DNA of 33,287 nt from Gammaproteobacteria bacterium RBG_16_51_14 (GCA_001802375.1 MGXK01000084.1:1-33287); one strand, 5' to 3'; positions 15,978 through 24,691 are shown, counted from the first letter of the stretch. Notes: generated by a model not told the origin, from the letters alone. Made by a program: numbers and translations.

Positions 15978-16934
15978 TTAACTGATTGTCATACCTGAAA
16001 AACCAAGAAATGCAAGTCCAAATTGACCCGCAACCAAGAATGCAACAGGCAGTCCTTTAAAACTCTCCGGTACCTGGGCCAGATCCAGCCGTTCCCTGAC
16101 GGATGCCATGAGATAGAGTGCGAGTAAAAAGCCTGAACCTGCACCGAGAGCCAGCATCATTGCTTCCCAAAACCCATAACCCTCTTTTGCCAACATCAGC
16201 GGTACTGCAATGACCACACAGTTCGTTGTTATTAATACCAGATAGATTCCGAATGAGGCAAACAGGAACGGGTTTACTTTCCTGAGAACCGTATCCATTG
16301 CCTGCACCGATAGTGATACCAAACCGATAAACACGACTACCTGTAAAAAAGTGAGGTTGTAAGGCACCATAAAATAGGTATAGAAAAGCCATGACATGGC
16401 TGTACTCATCACCATGACTGCTGTGAATACGATCCCCATACCCTTTGCAGTTTCCTTCTTTTTCGATGTGCCCATGAAAACACACAACCCCAGGTATTTG
16501 GTAAACACAAAGTTTTTAATCAGTAGTGCCGTAATCAGAATCGTCAACAGATACCCCAAGTAGGATTTTTTAACCGTAAATGATAAGGGGCTTTCGCCAC
16601 TGGTCATGCCCGCTACCGTGATGATATGGGGCTGGGACTGATTTAAAGGTTCAATAAAGGTGAGCTTGGCTGTGGTTTCATCAGGGCTGACCTTGATATT
16701 GGTTACCTGCAGGCGTATATCCGGATCGGATTCTTCGTAGACCGTATAGCTCCCGGGTTCAAGTAAGTGACCTTCAGCCAGCGGTTGGGCAAAGGTGAGG
16801 ACAATTTCGTTTCCCTCACCGAAAGCGGTATTCGCGATCAGATTTGTGCCAGCAACCGTATTAACTGCCCACAGGGCCGACACTAGGGCTAGCACAACTG
16901 TTACAGGCCGGCATATTACTTTTATGACTTTCAT
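15978..16934 (-). CDS. rnfA: Rnf complex subunit A with extra N-terminal periplasmic-type domain
   Basis: A 318-residue protein in which the usual RnfA membrane core (about 190 residues) occupies residues 124-318. It has the conserved NFVFTKYLGLCVFMG motif with C151 and a second cysteine in ITTNCVVIA, the pair expected at the intramembrane [2Fe-2S] centre shared with RnfE. Residues 1-29 form a signal-like hydrophobic segment. Residues about 30-122 form a soluble domain (FAQPLAEGHLLEPGSYTV, then VSPDETTAKLTFIEPL) that reads like a CopC/SbsA-type Ig-like beta-sandwich. RnfA is reported to have its N-terminus outside, which fits a periplasmic extension. The gene overlaps rnfE by 74 bases. A GAGGA lies about 11 bases before the ATG. 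Confidence 0.92.
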   Translation of the reverse strand: MKVIKVICRPVTVVLALVSALWAVNTVAGTNLIANTAFGEGNEIVLTFAQPLAEGHLLEPGSYTVYEESDPDIRLQVTNIKVSPDETTAKLTFIEPLNQSQPHIITVAGMTSGESPLSFTVKKSYLGYLLTILITALLIKNFVFTKYLGLCVFMGTSKKKETAKGMGIVFTAVMVMSTAMSWLFYTYFMVPYNLTFLQVVVFIGLVSLSVQAMDTVLRKVNPFLFASFGIYLVLITTNCVVIAVPLMLAKEGYGFWEAMMLALGAGSGFLLALYLMASVRERLDLAQVPESFKGLPVAFLVAGQFGLAFLGFSGMTIS

Positions 16935-17556
16935 GAAAAATCGTCCTCAACCTCTTCTGTTTATACACATTTTCAACGTAATTAAAGAACCCCATCATTA
17001 ACCCGACGACAAAGAATCCTGCGACGGGCAGAACAAAGAACAACAGTGGCTGGAAACCCATGATGTCATAACCCAGCAAGGTACCCATGCCCAGCAACTC
17101 GCGAATGGCCCCAATCACGACCATCCCGATCAAAAAACCCATTCCCATGCCGAAACCGTCCCAGAATGAAGTCGTCAATGTGTTCTTGCAGGCAAACATT
17201 TCCAGCCGCATGGTGATAATGGCAAATGCCACGATGAGTTTTACAAAAAGCCCTACCTGGCTATAAGCGACAGGGAAATAGGCGGCCAACACCATATCTA
17301 TCACGGTTACCCATGTACCGATAACCAGGACATAAGTCGGGATCCGTATGCGTGGATGGACAAGACGTTTCCCGATGGCAATGGTGCAACTCGATGCAAC
17401 CTGGACAAAGAAAACGGCTACCCCCAGCAAAATCCCGTTCATGATCGTCGTTGTCATGGCGACTGCAGGACACATCGATAATGCCAGACGAAAGATGGGA
17501 TTTTCATCCAGTATGCCATTAAGAACCAGTTCCAGGTTTGTTTTTTTCGTTGCCAC
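16861..17556 (-). CDS. rnfE: Rnf complex subunit E
   Basis: A 231-residue polytopic membrane protein, the usual proteobacterial RnfE length. It starts NGILDENPIFRLALSMCPAV with the conserved cysteine at the first helix, and has EMFACKNTLTTSFWDG with the second. With RnfA it forms the pseudo-symmetric membrane core and the intramembrane [2Fe-2S] site through which electrons cross. The start is GTG at 17556 with an AGAGG upstream. The 3' end runs 74 bases into rnfA; the overlapped tail (residues about 207-231) is hydrophilic with two cysteines and is unlike the family. It lies 33 bases after rnfG. Confidence 0.93.
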   Translation of the reverse strand: MATKKTNLELVLNGILDENPIFRLALSMCPAVAMTTTIMNGILLGVAVFFVQVASSCTIAIGKRLVHPRIRIPTYVLVIGTWVTVIDMVLAAYFPVAYSQVGLFVKLIVAFAIITMRLEMFACKNTLTTSFWDGFGMGMGFLIGMVVIGAIRELLGMGTLLGYDIMGFQPLLFFVLPVAGFFVVGLMMGFFNYVENVYKQKRLRTIFHESHKSNMPACNSCASPSVGPVGS

Positions 17557-17589
17557 AGTTAAAACCTCTTTCTTGGGCCGATACTCCTG

Positions 17590-18501
17590 TTAAAAGGATA
17601 CAGGGATAGATTGTTCATTAATCACATTTTCCAGTATCTGCAGCCTGTAGACAAACTTTTTCAGCATGTTTTTCAGGCCATTGGTAACTGCATCACTGGA
17701 AATAGTTGCCCCTGTCAAGGCGTGAATATCAGCATCCTTGTACTTCTGCCTTATTGCTTCCTGCTCTGCTTCCAGCATCTTGATATCCTGCTTCTCTTCC
17801 TCAAGATATTTTCGGTATTCATCGGGTAATGGGACTTTGACGACCTTGATCGTTTTCATAGCTTCCACTGTCTTGCCAGCAAACTGATTTTTAAAGTAAT
17901 CCTTTTCGATCTCGGCGCCTAAACCTGGATCCTCCTCGTGCGCAACTACATCAAATCCCAGGACAGACAGTTGAGGATCAAGCGCCAGAAAAACCTTTAT
18001 GAAGGTTTTGAACCCGGGGAACTGGCCAGGTAACAGATAAGCCTGCCGTTTGTCGCCATCATTTACGATAATGGCTTCATCCGCGAAAAAGAAATGCATA
18101 TCACCAGGCAAGGCAGCGATCAGCACCTTGTCTCGTTCACCAGCATCTGAAACCTTTTCCGGTGTGATTGACAGGGCAAATTTTTCTGCAAACTGGCCTT
18201 CCAGATCGATCATAACCAGCTGAAAGCCATTATCGATATCACCTTTTACGGGTAAGATATAGCCAAGAAACTTATTCTCACCCTTGCTTATAATGTAGCG
18301 GTAGATATTGAAAAGTTTCACACTGGCAGGCGCCGGATTATCAAGGCCATAACCCAGTAATCCGAGCATGACATTTTGCTCAGAGATATGTTCATTGTGC
18401 AGTTTTGCCTCATTGGTCAGCATAAAAACACCACCCATAACAGAAGCTGCAAGTACACAGGTGAGTGTCAGCCGTAAGACAATATCCGGTACTTCTTTCA
18501 T
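17590..18501 (-). CDS. rnfG: Rnf complex subunit G, covalent-FMN protein
   Basis: A 303-residue protein with one N-terminal membrane helix (about residues 8-28), an extracytoplasmic FMN-binding domain and the flavinylation motif ALTGATISS, in which T266 should carry covalent FMN. RnfG relays electrons within the Rnf complex. Between the VEAMKTIKV strand and the TGAT motif lies an unusual charged stretch (residues about 224-258, rich in E, K, D, Q) likely to form a long helix. Family members usually have a shorter loop there. The start ATG overlaps the rnfD stop as ATGA. This sequence does not encode the ApbE flavin transferase needed to load FMN. Confidence 0.93.
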   Translation of the reverse strand: MKEVPDIVLRLTLTCVLAASVMGGVFMLTNEAKLHNEHISEQNVMLGLLGYGLDNPAPASVKLFNIYRYIISKGENKFLGYILPVKGDIDNGFQLVMIDLEGQFAEKFALSITPEKVSDAGERDKVLIAALPGDMHFFFADEAIIVNDGDKRQAYLLPGQFPGFKTFIKVFLALDPQLSVLGFDVVAHEEDPGLGAEIEKDYFKNQFAGKTVEAMKTIKVVKVPLPDEYRKYLEEEKQDIKMLEAEQEAIRQKYKDADIHALTGATISSDAVTNGLKNMLKKFVYRLQILENVINEQSIPVSF

Positions 18502-19508
18502 TGGTCACTCCCCAGTGGCGGTGCAAATCGTTGCGGTCTGAACCAGACCTCAAGTGCTGGAGTCATTGGATTCATCAGCAGAATGGCGTAAGCAACACCC
18601 TCTGGATACCCCCCCTTCAGACGAATCAGGACTGTAAGCGCCCCCACACCGAAGCCAAAGACCAGTTTTGCCTTTGCCCCCATCGGCGTAGTGACATAAT
18701 CCGTAGCCATGAAGAACGCCCCTAACATCGCTCCTCCTGCCAGGACAGCGAGAATCGGGTCCCCGGCAAACAGTTTCTCATCACCGCCGAATATCCAGGT
18801 CAGCAGGGCGATAGTGCCCAGCATCGCAACCGGTGTGTGCCAGGTGATGTATTTTTTATACATAAGGAAAAGCCCACCTGCCATAATGAGAAAGGTGGAG
18901 GTTTCGCCGATGCAACCAGGGCGCCATCCCAAAAAGAACCTTCCATAAAATGACGATGGTGAACCAAACTCCTCTATCAGGGCTGCCATACCGCCATGTG
19001 ATAGCAGATAGAGAGGTGTAGCGGCCGATACAGCATCGACGGTCTCGCCGTAAAAAGAAAATATCTCCATGGTACTCAGCGGTGGCATCCAGGCGGCCGT
19101 CATGGCTACGGGAAATGTCGCCATCAGAAAAGCCCTGGCCAGTAAAGCAGGGTTAAAAATATTGTAACCAATGCCGCCAAGCAGGTGTTTCCCGATATAT
19201 ATCCCCATGATGGCACCCAATGGTGGCAGCCATAACGGGGCACTCGGAGGGATAATGTAGGCTATTAACAGCCCGGTAATTACAGCGCTGCCGTCATAGA
19301 TGGTAACCTGTCTCTTCAAACATTTCTGCGTAATCGCTTCAACAACAACACAGCTGATGACACACGCCGCCGTTATTACGAGGGTCTGTATCCCGAAGAT
19401 GAATACGGAAAGAACCAGCGGCGGCATTAAACAGGCCGCCACCGTCCACATTATTTTTTCAACCGATTCACTGCTCTTTATATGTGGTGATATTGAAACC
19501 TCCCACAC
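18498..19508 (-). CDS. rnfD: Rnf complex subunit D, covalent-FMN membrane subunit
   Basis: A 336-residue polytopic membrane protein with the family N-terminus VSISPHI, an YDGSAVITGLLIAYIIPP block, GGIGYNIFNPALLARAF, and DAVSAATPL where T164 is the expected covalent FMN site. It takes part in ion-translocating electron transfer. The GTG start at 19508 fits the family. However, an AGGAG (19565-19561) lies 7 bases before an in-frame ATC at 19553, fifteen codons upstream, with no stop between, so a longer product from a non-standard start is possible. It lies 94 bases after rnfC and overlaps rnfG by 4 bases. Confidence 0.93.
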   Translation of the reverse strand: MWEVSISPHIKSSESVEKIMWTVAACLMPPLVLSVFIFGIQTLVITAACVISCVVVEAITQKCLKRQVTIYDGSAVITGLLIAYIIPPSAPLWLPPLGAIMGIYIGKHLLGGIGYNIFNPALLARAFLMATFPVAMTAAWMPPLSTMEIFSFYGETVDAVSAATPLYLLSHGGMAALIEEFGSPSSFYGRFFLGWRPGCIGETSTFLIMAGGLFLMYKKYITWHTPVAMLGTIALLTWIFGGDEKLFAGDPILAVLAGGAMLGAFFMATDYVTTPMGAKAKLVFGFGVGALTVLIRLKGGYPEGVAYAILLMNPMTPALEVWFRPQRFAPPLGSDQ

Positions 19509-19602
19509 TTCTGCGGCGGTCTCGGCTGATATTTCTGTTGTTTGCTTGATGATGGTATTTCTCCTGCTACTTTTTCTGCAATTTTGTTATGTGATTTGCG
19601 GA

Positions 19603-20964
19603 TTAGACTACAAGCGGCTTTTTGTTTAATTCCATTTTTGCCAAACGGACAAACTGGACGAGTGGACGCTTGGCTGGACAAACATAAGCACAACTTCCGC
19701 ATTCGAAACATTCCAGTGCACCAAATTGCCGGGTGTCCTTCCCCTTGCCAGCTTCCACGTACATCCCGATTTCACATGGTTGCAATCCCATCGGGCAGAC
19801 CTCAACACACCAACCGCACCGAATACAATTTGAGTGTGGTCTAATATCTATCTCATCTTTTGTCAGAAACAATATAGAAGAGGTGGTTTTGAGGATGGGA
19901 ATATCCAGTGTAGAAACGGCAAACCCCATCATTGGGCCACCCAATACAACTTTCTTGAGATCCTCCGTTGTCCCGCCCAGGTAATTAACTATATCGGAAA
20001 CGAGCGTGCCCACTTTCACATTCAGATTGGCTGGCCGTTTGATACCACGGCCTGAGATGGTAACGACCTTTTCGATAAACGGTTTATTCAATACGGCAGC
20101 TTCATAGATTGCCCGGGCAGTCGTTATGTTTTGAACTACCACACCTATTGCCAATGGTAAACCGAACCCCGGAACTTTTCGGCCGGTCAGGCTCTGTATC
20201 AACTGCTTTTCAGAGCCTTGCGGGTATTTGACCTGCAAGGTCTTTACTGCGATTTCGACTTGTTCACCACGATTGGCAGCGTCCCTTGATTGTTTTCGCG
20301 CCGCATCGGTCATTGTTGCTATAGCATCGGGCTTGTTAGCCTCAATGCCGATCAGACAACGCTTTATGCCGAGGATCTTAAGGATAACCTGCGCACCAAT
20401 AATGACCTCTTCCGCATGTTCCACCATGATACGGTGATCCGCAGTGAGGTATGGTTCGCACTCCGCACCGTTTAAAATCAACGTATCAATCCTGGCATCG
20501 GGTGGTGGTGAGAGCTTTACATGAGTAGGAAAGCCGGCACCCCCAGCCCCGATGATCCCGGCTGCACGCACCTTGTCTTTTAGTTCTTCCCGTGAAAATG
20601 CATTCCAGTCGACCGGTGTATAGCAGACTGGTTCTGAATCAGTGGAGCTGCGGATCGTGACAGAAGGAGTGCTCACGCGGAATGGATGATATGAATCACC
20701 TATGTTGGCGACTGTGCCGCTTATGGGGGCATGAATCGGAACACCGAGTCCTCTACTTACCTGACCAATCAGCTCACCTTCCTGTACCTTGCTGTGCTTT
20801 TTTACCAGCGGTTCACATGGGACACCGATATGCTGTCCAAGTATGATCTCAAGATTGGCTGGAACCGGCATTTCCTCAATGGGTATTCCTGAGGTCAACT
20901 CCTTCGATTCGGGAGGGTGCACCCCACCCTTCGGAAAGGTTAATAACGCTGCACTATTCATCAT
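19603..20964 (-). CDS. rnfC: Rnf complex subunit C, NADH-binding Fe-S/flavoprotein
   Basis: RnfC of 453 residues from the chosen start. The N-terminus FPKGGVHPPESKELT is the family signature, followed by an IGAGGAGFPTHVKL nucleotide/FMN-binding stretch related to NuoF. Two [4Fe-4S] motifs sit near the C-terminus: C380, C383, C386, C390 and C419, C422, C425, C429. RnfC exchanges electrons with NAD(H) on the cytoplasmic side. I chose the ATG at 20964, which gives the usual short N-terminus. An in-frame TTG at 21000 would add 12 residues. It is the first gene of the order rnfC-D-G-E-A-B, which is that of clostridia and Methanosarcina rather than the enterobacterial A-B-C-D-G-E. Confidence 0.94.
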   Translation of the reverse strand: MMNSAALLTFPKGGVHPPESKELTSGIPIEEMPVPANLEIILGQHIGVPCEPLVKKHSKVQEGELIGQVSRGLGVPIHAPISGTVANIGDSYHPFRVSTPSVTIRSSTDSEPVCYTPVDWNAFSREELKDKVRAAGIIGAGGAGFPTHVKLSPPPDARIDTLILNGAECEPYLTADHRIMVEHAEEVIIGAQVILKILGIKRCLIGIEANKPDAIATMTDAARKQSRDAANRGEQVEIAVKTLQVKYPQGSEKQLIQSLTGRKVPGFGLPLAIGVVVQNITTARAIYEAAVLNKPFIEKVVTISGRGIKRPANLNVKVGTLVSDIVNYLGGTTEDLKKVVLGGPMMGFAVSTLDIPILKTTSSILFLTKDEIDIRPHSNCIRCGWCVEVCPMGLQPCEIGMYVEAGKGKDTRQFGALECFECGSCAYVCPAKRPLVQFVRLAKMELNKKPLVV

Positions 20965-21000
20965 AGGTTGTTCTATCTTGGAAGGTTGATTTTTTGTCAA

Positions 21001-21609
21001 GGAATGAATCAGGCGTCACTATATGCCTTTGTTTGGAATCATTCTAACATACTACCATATCTTTGTATTTGAACGCTTTATTGTATGTGAATATTTGATC
21101 TCGAATTGTGAAGATTTGTTAAATTTCTGTTAATTCTGAAAGCAGATACATACTCTAGTTAACTTGCAGTATGAATAAGCAAGGCTGTGTAGTCAGTACG
21201 CGCTAAATGCACTTTTTTTTAAATTTAACAGTGCCACCCGTGTCCCTGCCTGCGACTGTGATTTAACTCAACTGTCGGTAAATAATCCGATCCACTGTTC
21301 TTGAATTAACTACATAACATAATTTAAACAGGGTAAAGGTATTCTGCACTAAACGGACTGAATCTGTGATTGATCCAGATCATGTTTCATTCAGACTTTG
21401 TATTTAACTGTCCGCAACCCATAATTTTCAGGCAGAAAATCAACGACAGATCTTTCTGATACGGTAAGATAACAGGCAGGGTCATCAACAACAAATACAC
21501 TACCGGAATGATAAGGAGTATTTCGATCGTTTCATATAAAGTATTATGATCCTGATTTGCCTGGCCTGTCCTTCTGATTTCAGGGTTATATTAATTCAGC
21601 GTAGAGAAG
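21001..21609. promoter_or_regulatory. Divergent intergenic region between rnfC and beta-RFAP synthase, with FNR-like box
   Basis: About 600 AT-rich bases with no convincing gene. TTGATCCAGATCAT at 21370-21383 is one mismatch from the FNR consensus, but no -10 element lies at the standard class II distance on either strand. TGTTAA occurs twice 11 bases apart at 21117-21133. The region must hold promoters for both the rnf operon (left) and the H4MPT operon (right); I could not place them exactly. Confidence 0.45.
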
Positions 21610-22632
21610 ATGAAAGCGCAAAAACAACGGTTTGCAGTCAACGCAACAGTGGAGGTAATCGCTCCTGCCCGCTTGCACCTCGGGTTTATGGATATGCATG
21701 GGGGTATCGGAAGGAATTATGGCAGCCTGGGCCTGTGTCTGTCCGAGATCTGCACTCATCTTTCCGCCAGGACTGCAGACACCCTGAGGGTAGTGGGACC
21801 TTCGAGTGAAAGAGCTCAAAAATATGCAGAACGAACGCTAACCCATTACGATATCAAGTCAGGTATCGATATTACGATTCACGAGGCTATCCCTGAACAC
21901 GCAGGTCTTGGTTCCGGTACCCAACTTTCCCTGGCGGTAGCGACAGCCATTACTAAACTGTATGATCTTGATGCCACAGTAAATGAACTCGCCGGTCTCC
22001 ACCAACGCGGGGCGCGTTCTGGTATTGGCGTTGGTACGTTTTCAATGGGAGGCTTTCTGGTTGACGGGGGACTTGGCATACATACCGATATACCACCGAT
22101 TATCAGCCATAATGACTTCCCACTGGAATGGCGGATTCTGCTGATCTTTGATGAGCAGAGACAGGGTGTAAGTGGTTCACCTGAACGTGCGGCGTTTAAA
22201 CAACTGGCACCGATGGATGAGCGTGTCTCCCAGTCCTTATGCCGACTTGTACTGATGCAGGCCCTGCCGGCCCTGGTAGAACAGGATTGCAAACTGTTTG
22301 GAGAAGCGATCACGGTTATACAGGAGACAGTCGGCGATCACTTTGCTGATGTACAGGGAGGGAGATACAGCAGTCCCCTTGTCAGCATGATATTGCCATG
22401 GCTTAAGGAACAGGGGGCAACCGGTGTCGGACAGAGTTCCTGGGGTCCTACCGGATTTGCACTTTTTGCAAATGAGACTGAAGCATTTCAGGTCATGCGC
22501 AAGGCTCGCGAGTATTGGCGGGACAAATCCGGATTGGGTTTGATGCTATGCAGGGCCAGAAACAGCAAGGCGGATATCTTCATGCCTTCCAGAAATACAA
22601 CGCACAACGAATTAAAAATTAAATCCTGCTAA
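21610..22632 (+). CDS. mptG: Beta-ribofuranosylaminobenzene 5'-phosphate synthase (beta-RFAP synthase)
   Basis: A 340-residue GHMP-kinase-fold protein. It begins with VIAPARLHLGFMDMHGG and has the phosphate loop PEHAGLGSGTQ (GLGSGTQ at 99-105) and the family GARSGIGVGTFSMGGF block. The enzyme joins p-aminobenzoate to phosphoribosyl pyrophosphate with loss of CO2 and pyrophosphate, the first committed step in making the arylamine part of H4MPT. The ATG at 21610 has GAGAAG directly upstream. It is the first gene of the plus-strand C1 cluster, 30 bases before mtdB. pabB at 31105 supplies its p-aminobenzoate substrate. Confidence 0.93.
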   Translation: MKAQKQRFAVNATVEVIAPARLHLGFMDMHGGIGRNYGSLGLCLSEICTHLSARTADTLRVVGPSSERAQKYAERTLTHYDIKSGIDITIHEAIPEHAGLGSGTQLSLAVATAITKLYDLDATVNELAGLHQRGARSGIGVGTFSMGGFLVDGGLGIHTDIPPIISHNDFPLEWRILLIFDEQRQGVSGSPERAAFKQLAPMDERVSQSLCRLVLMQALPALVEQDCKLFGEAITVIQETVGDHFADVQGGRYSSPLVSMILPWLKEQGATGVGQSSWGPTGFALFANETEAFQVMRKAREYWRDKSGLGLMLCRARNSKADIFMPSRNTTHNELKIKSC

Positions 22633-22662
22633 CAAACAAGAAAGGAGCTAAGGAAAAGTATC

Positions 22663-23568
22663 ATGAAAGATCCCTATTTATTGCATATGTTCAACCCGAC
22701 CAAGAATGTAAGTCCGTTTGATGTCAACATGGCTTATGAGGCTGAATTTGACGGAGTCATACCCTATTCGGATGTTACTCTGGATGAAATACATGCGTTG
22801 ACCCAGGATACGATTTTTTCACGTGGTCCGAAAGGCGTGAAACGGACCGGTATTTTTATCGGTGGCCGGGAATTCGGGCTCGCTATCGATATGCTGCATG
22901 CAGCAAAATCTGCCATGGTACCTCCATTTGAAGTATCCGTTTTTGCGGATCCCAGCGGCGCAATAACTACAGCAGCAGCCCTCATGGCCTGTGTTGAGAT
23001 ATGGGTTAAAAAGAAATCCGGGGATTCACTGAAGGGGAAAAACATTCATGTCATGGGTGGCACCGGCCCCGTCGGCCAGTGTGCGCTTATCCTGGCTGCG
23101 AAATGTGGTGCCAATGTCTATATGGTCAGTCGTCGCGGAGTCAAGGTCGCTGAAGAGAGTTCAGCTGAAGTTAATAACAAGTTCGGAGTGAACATACGCG
23201 GTGGTGACAGCAGCAGCGAAGATAAAATCATTGAATTTCTGCAGGAATCTGATGTCGTTATCGGTGCAGCCAAGGCAGGTATGCAGATTTTATCCAAGGA
23301 GCAGATGGCGCAGGCCCCAAGACTGCTAGTTGCCGCCGATACCAATGCCGTTCCCCCTGCGGGACTTGAAGGTGTGGATGTGCATGACATGGGGAAGCAA
23401 CTCGATTTCACACCACGAAAGGCAGTCGGTCTGGGGGCACTGGCCATCGGGAATATCAAATACAAGGTCCATTTCCATATGTTTGAAATGATGAAAAATA
23501 CGGACAAGCCCTTGTATCTGGACCATGAGCAGGCCTTCGAAGTCGCAAGGAAATATGCTGCCGGCTAG
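22663..23568 (+). CDS. mtdB: NAD(P)-dependent methylene-H4MPT dehydrogenase
   Basis: A 301-residue protein of the MtdB family, beginning MKDPYLLHMFNPTKNVSPFDVNMAYEAE-like (substrate-binding N-terminal domain), with a Rossmann glycine motif MGGTGPVGQ (residues 131-139) and a VSRR stretch after the second strand. It oxidises methylene-H4MPT to methenyl-H4MPT with NAD+ or NADP+ in the cytoplasm. MtdB accepts both cofactors and the related MtdC prefers NADP+; the sequence alone does not settle this, but context favours MtdB. The 3' end overlaps the next gene by 14 bases, implying coupled translation. Confidence 0.93.
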   Translation: MKDPYLLHMFNPTKNVSPFDVNMAYEAEFDGVIPYSDVTLDEIHALTQDTIFSRGPKGVKRTGIFIGGREFGLAIDMLHAAKSAMVPPFEVSVFADPSGAITTAAALMACVEIWVKKKSGDSLKGKNIHVMGGTGPVGQCALILAAKCGANVYMVSRRGVKVAEESSAEVNNKFGVNIRGGDSSSEDKIIEFLQESDVVIGAAKAGMQILSKEQMAQAPRLLVAADTNAVPPAGLEGVDVHDMGKQLDFTPRKAVGLGALAIGNIKYKVHFHMFEMMKNTDKPLYLDHEQAFEVARKYAAG

Positions 23569-24685
23569 CTACCTGATTATTGCACAATCCGGCCGCGCTT
23601 TGGCGGCATCGGCAACCAGGGGTAACTACCCGATCCATGTAATGGATTGTTTCGCCGATATGGATACCTGTGCAGAGGCACTGTCAGTCGAACAGGTCCC
23701 GTTTACTGATCACTGTTTTGACAAGGATTTTTTAACAAACGCCATAAAAAAAAGATGCCTGGAGCAACCCGGTATGCAGCTGGTCCCCGGGAGCGGGTTC
23801 GAACGAAAACCTGCATTGCTCCGAACACTTTCAGACCTCGCGCCTTGCATAGGTAACCCTGCTGATGTCGTACATAAAGTAAAGGATCCGGATTGTTTTT
23901 TTGGGTTACTGGATGAACTCGGGATCCCGCATCCACTGACGACCACGCGATACCGGAATACGGGCCATAACTGGTTGTGTAAGATGACTGGTGGGATGGG
24001 GGGTGACCACATTGTTCGCCTGGATAAGAATAAGGCGCTTCCTGGCAGTAGAGTTTATTTCCAGCAGTGCATCGAAGGCGAGTCCTGTTCGGCATTATTC
24101 CTGGCCGATGGCAAACGGGCACAGGTATTGGGTTTTAGTAAACTCTGGCATGCGGATGATTTTATTGAGACACCCTTCAAATACGGCGGTGCCATCAGTT
24201 TGGCCGCACCAGCTGAAGCGTTCAACAAGTGGATGTCGGACGTGATCAACAAGCTGGTGGTTACCACCGGGTTAAAGGGGCTTTGCGGTCTTGATTATGT
24301 CCTTGACCGGCAACAACAGGTTAATGTCATTGAGATCAATCCAAGGCCACCAGCTACTTTTGAATTACATGAGCGGGGCAGGAGCCTGTTCAGTGCCCAC
24401 ATACAGGCATGTCACGGAGAACTCCCTGAACAAAATCCGGCGCATGATGACCATGTTCATGCCTATATCATTCTTTATGCCAGGCAGACTCTGTACATTC
24501 CAGCGCAGATGAAATGGCCTTCCTGGACGTCGGATCGACCACGGCCAGGGCGAAAGATTTCGTTTGCTGAACCGGTCTGTACCATTACGGCCAGTGGTCA
24601 GGAGCAAGCGAAAATCAAAAAGTTATTATATGATCGTCGACTGGTTGTAGAAGCCGAATTACTTCGTTGGCAGGATGCAGCATAA
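23555..24685 (+). CDS. ATP-grasp protein of the H4MPT gene set (ORFY-type)
   Basis: A 376-residue ATP-grasp enzyme. Visible features are a glycine-rich KMTGGMGGDHI loop, GLCGLDYVLDRQQQVNVIEI and NPRPPATFELHE, the metal-binding acidic/asparagine motif at the end of the fold. I chose the ATG at 23555, inside the end of mtdB, because AAGGAAAT precedes it; an upstream in-frame ATG at 23525 would add 10 residues. ATP-grasp genes called orfY and orf17 accompany H4MPT genes in methylotrophs. The product is probably an amide or peptide ligase in cofactor synthesis, but its exact substrate is not known to me. It is followed by a 184-base structured gap before mch. Confidence 0.82.
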   Translation: MLPASYLIIAQSGRALAASATRGNYPIHVMDCFADMDTCAEALSVEQVPFTDHCFDKDFLTNAIKKRCLEQPGMQLVPGSGFERKPALLRTLSDLAPCIGNPADVVHKVKDPDCFFGLLDELGIPHPLTTTRYRNTGHNWLCKMTGGMGGDHIVRLDKNKALPGSRVYFQQCIEGESCSALFLADGKRAQVLGFSKLWHADDFIETPFKYGGAISLAAPAEAFNKWMSDVINKLVVTTGLKGLCGLDYVLDRQQQVNVIEINPRPPATFELHERGRSLFSAHIQACHGELPEQNPAHDDHVHAYIILYARQTLYIPAQMKWPSWTSDRPRPGRKISFAEPVCTITASGQEQAKIKKLLYDRRLVVEAELLRWQDAA

Positions 24686-24691
24686 AATTTA

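Noticed and set aside
20995-21000. TTGACA at the possible rnfC TTG start as a -35 box
   Set aside because: No convincing -10 element follows at 16-18 bases, and a start there would fall at the coding region.
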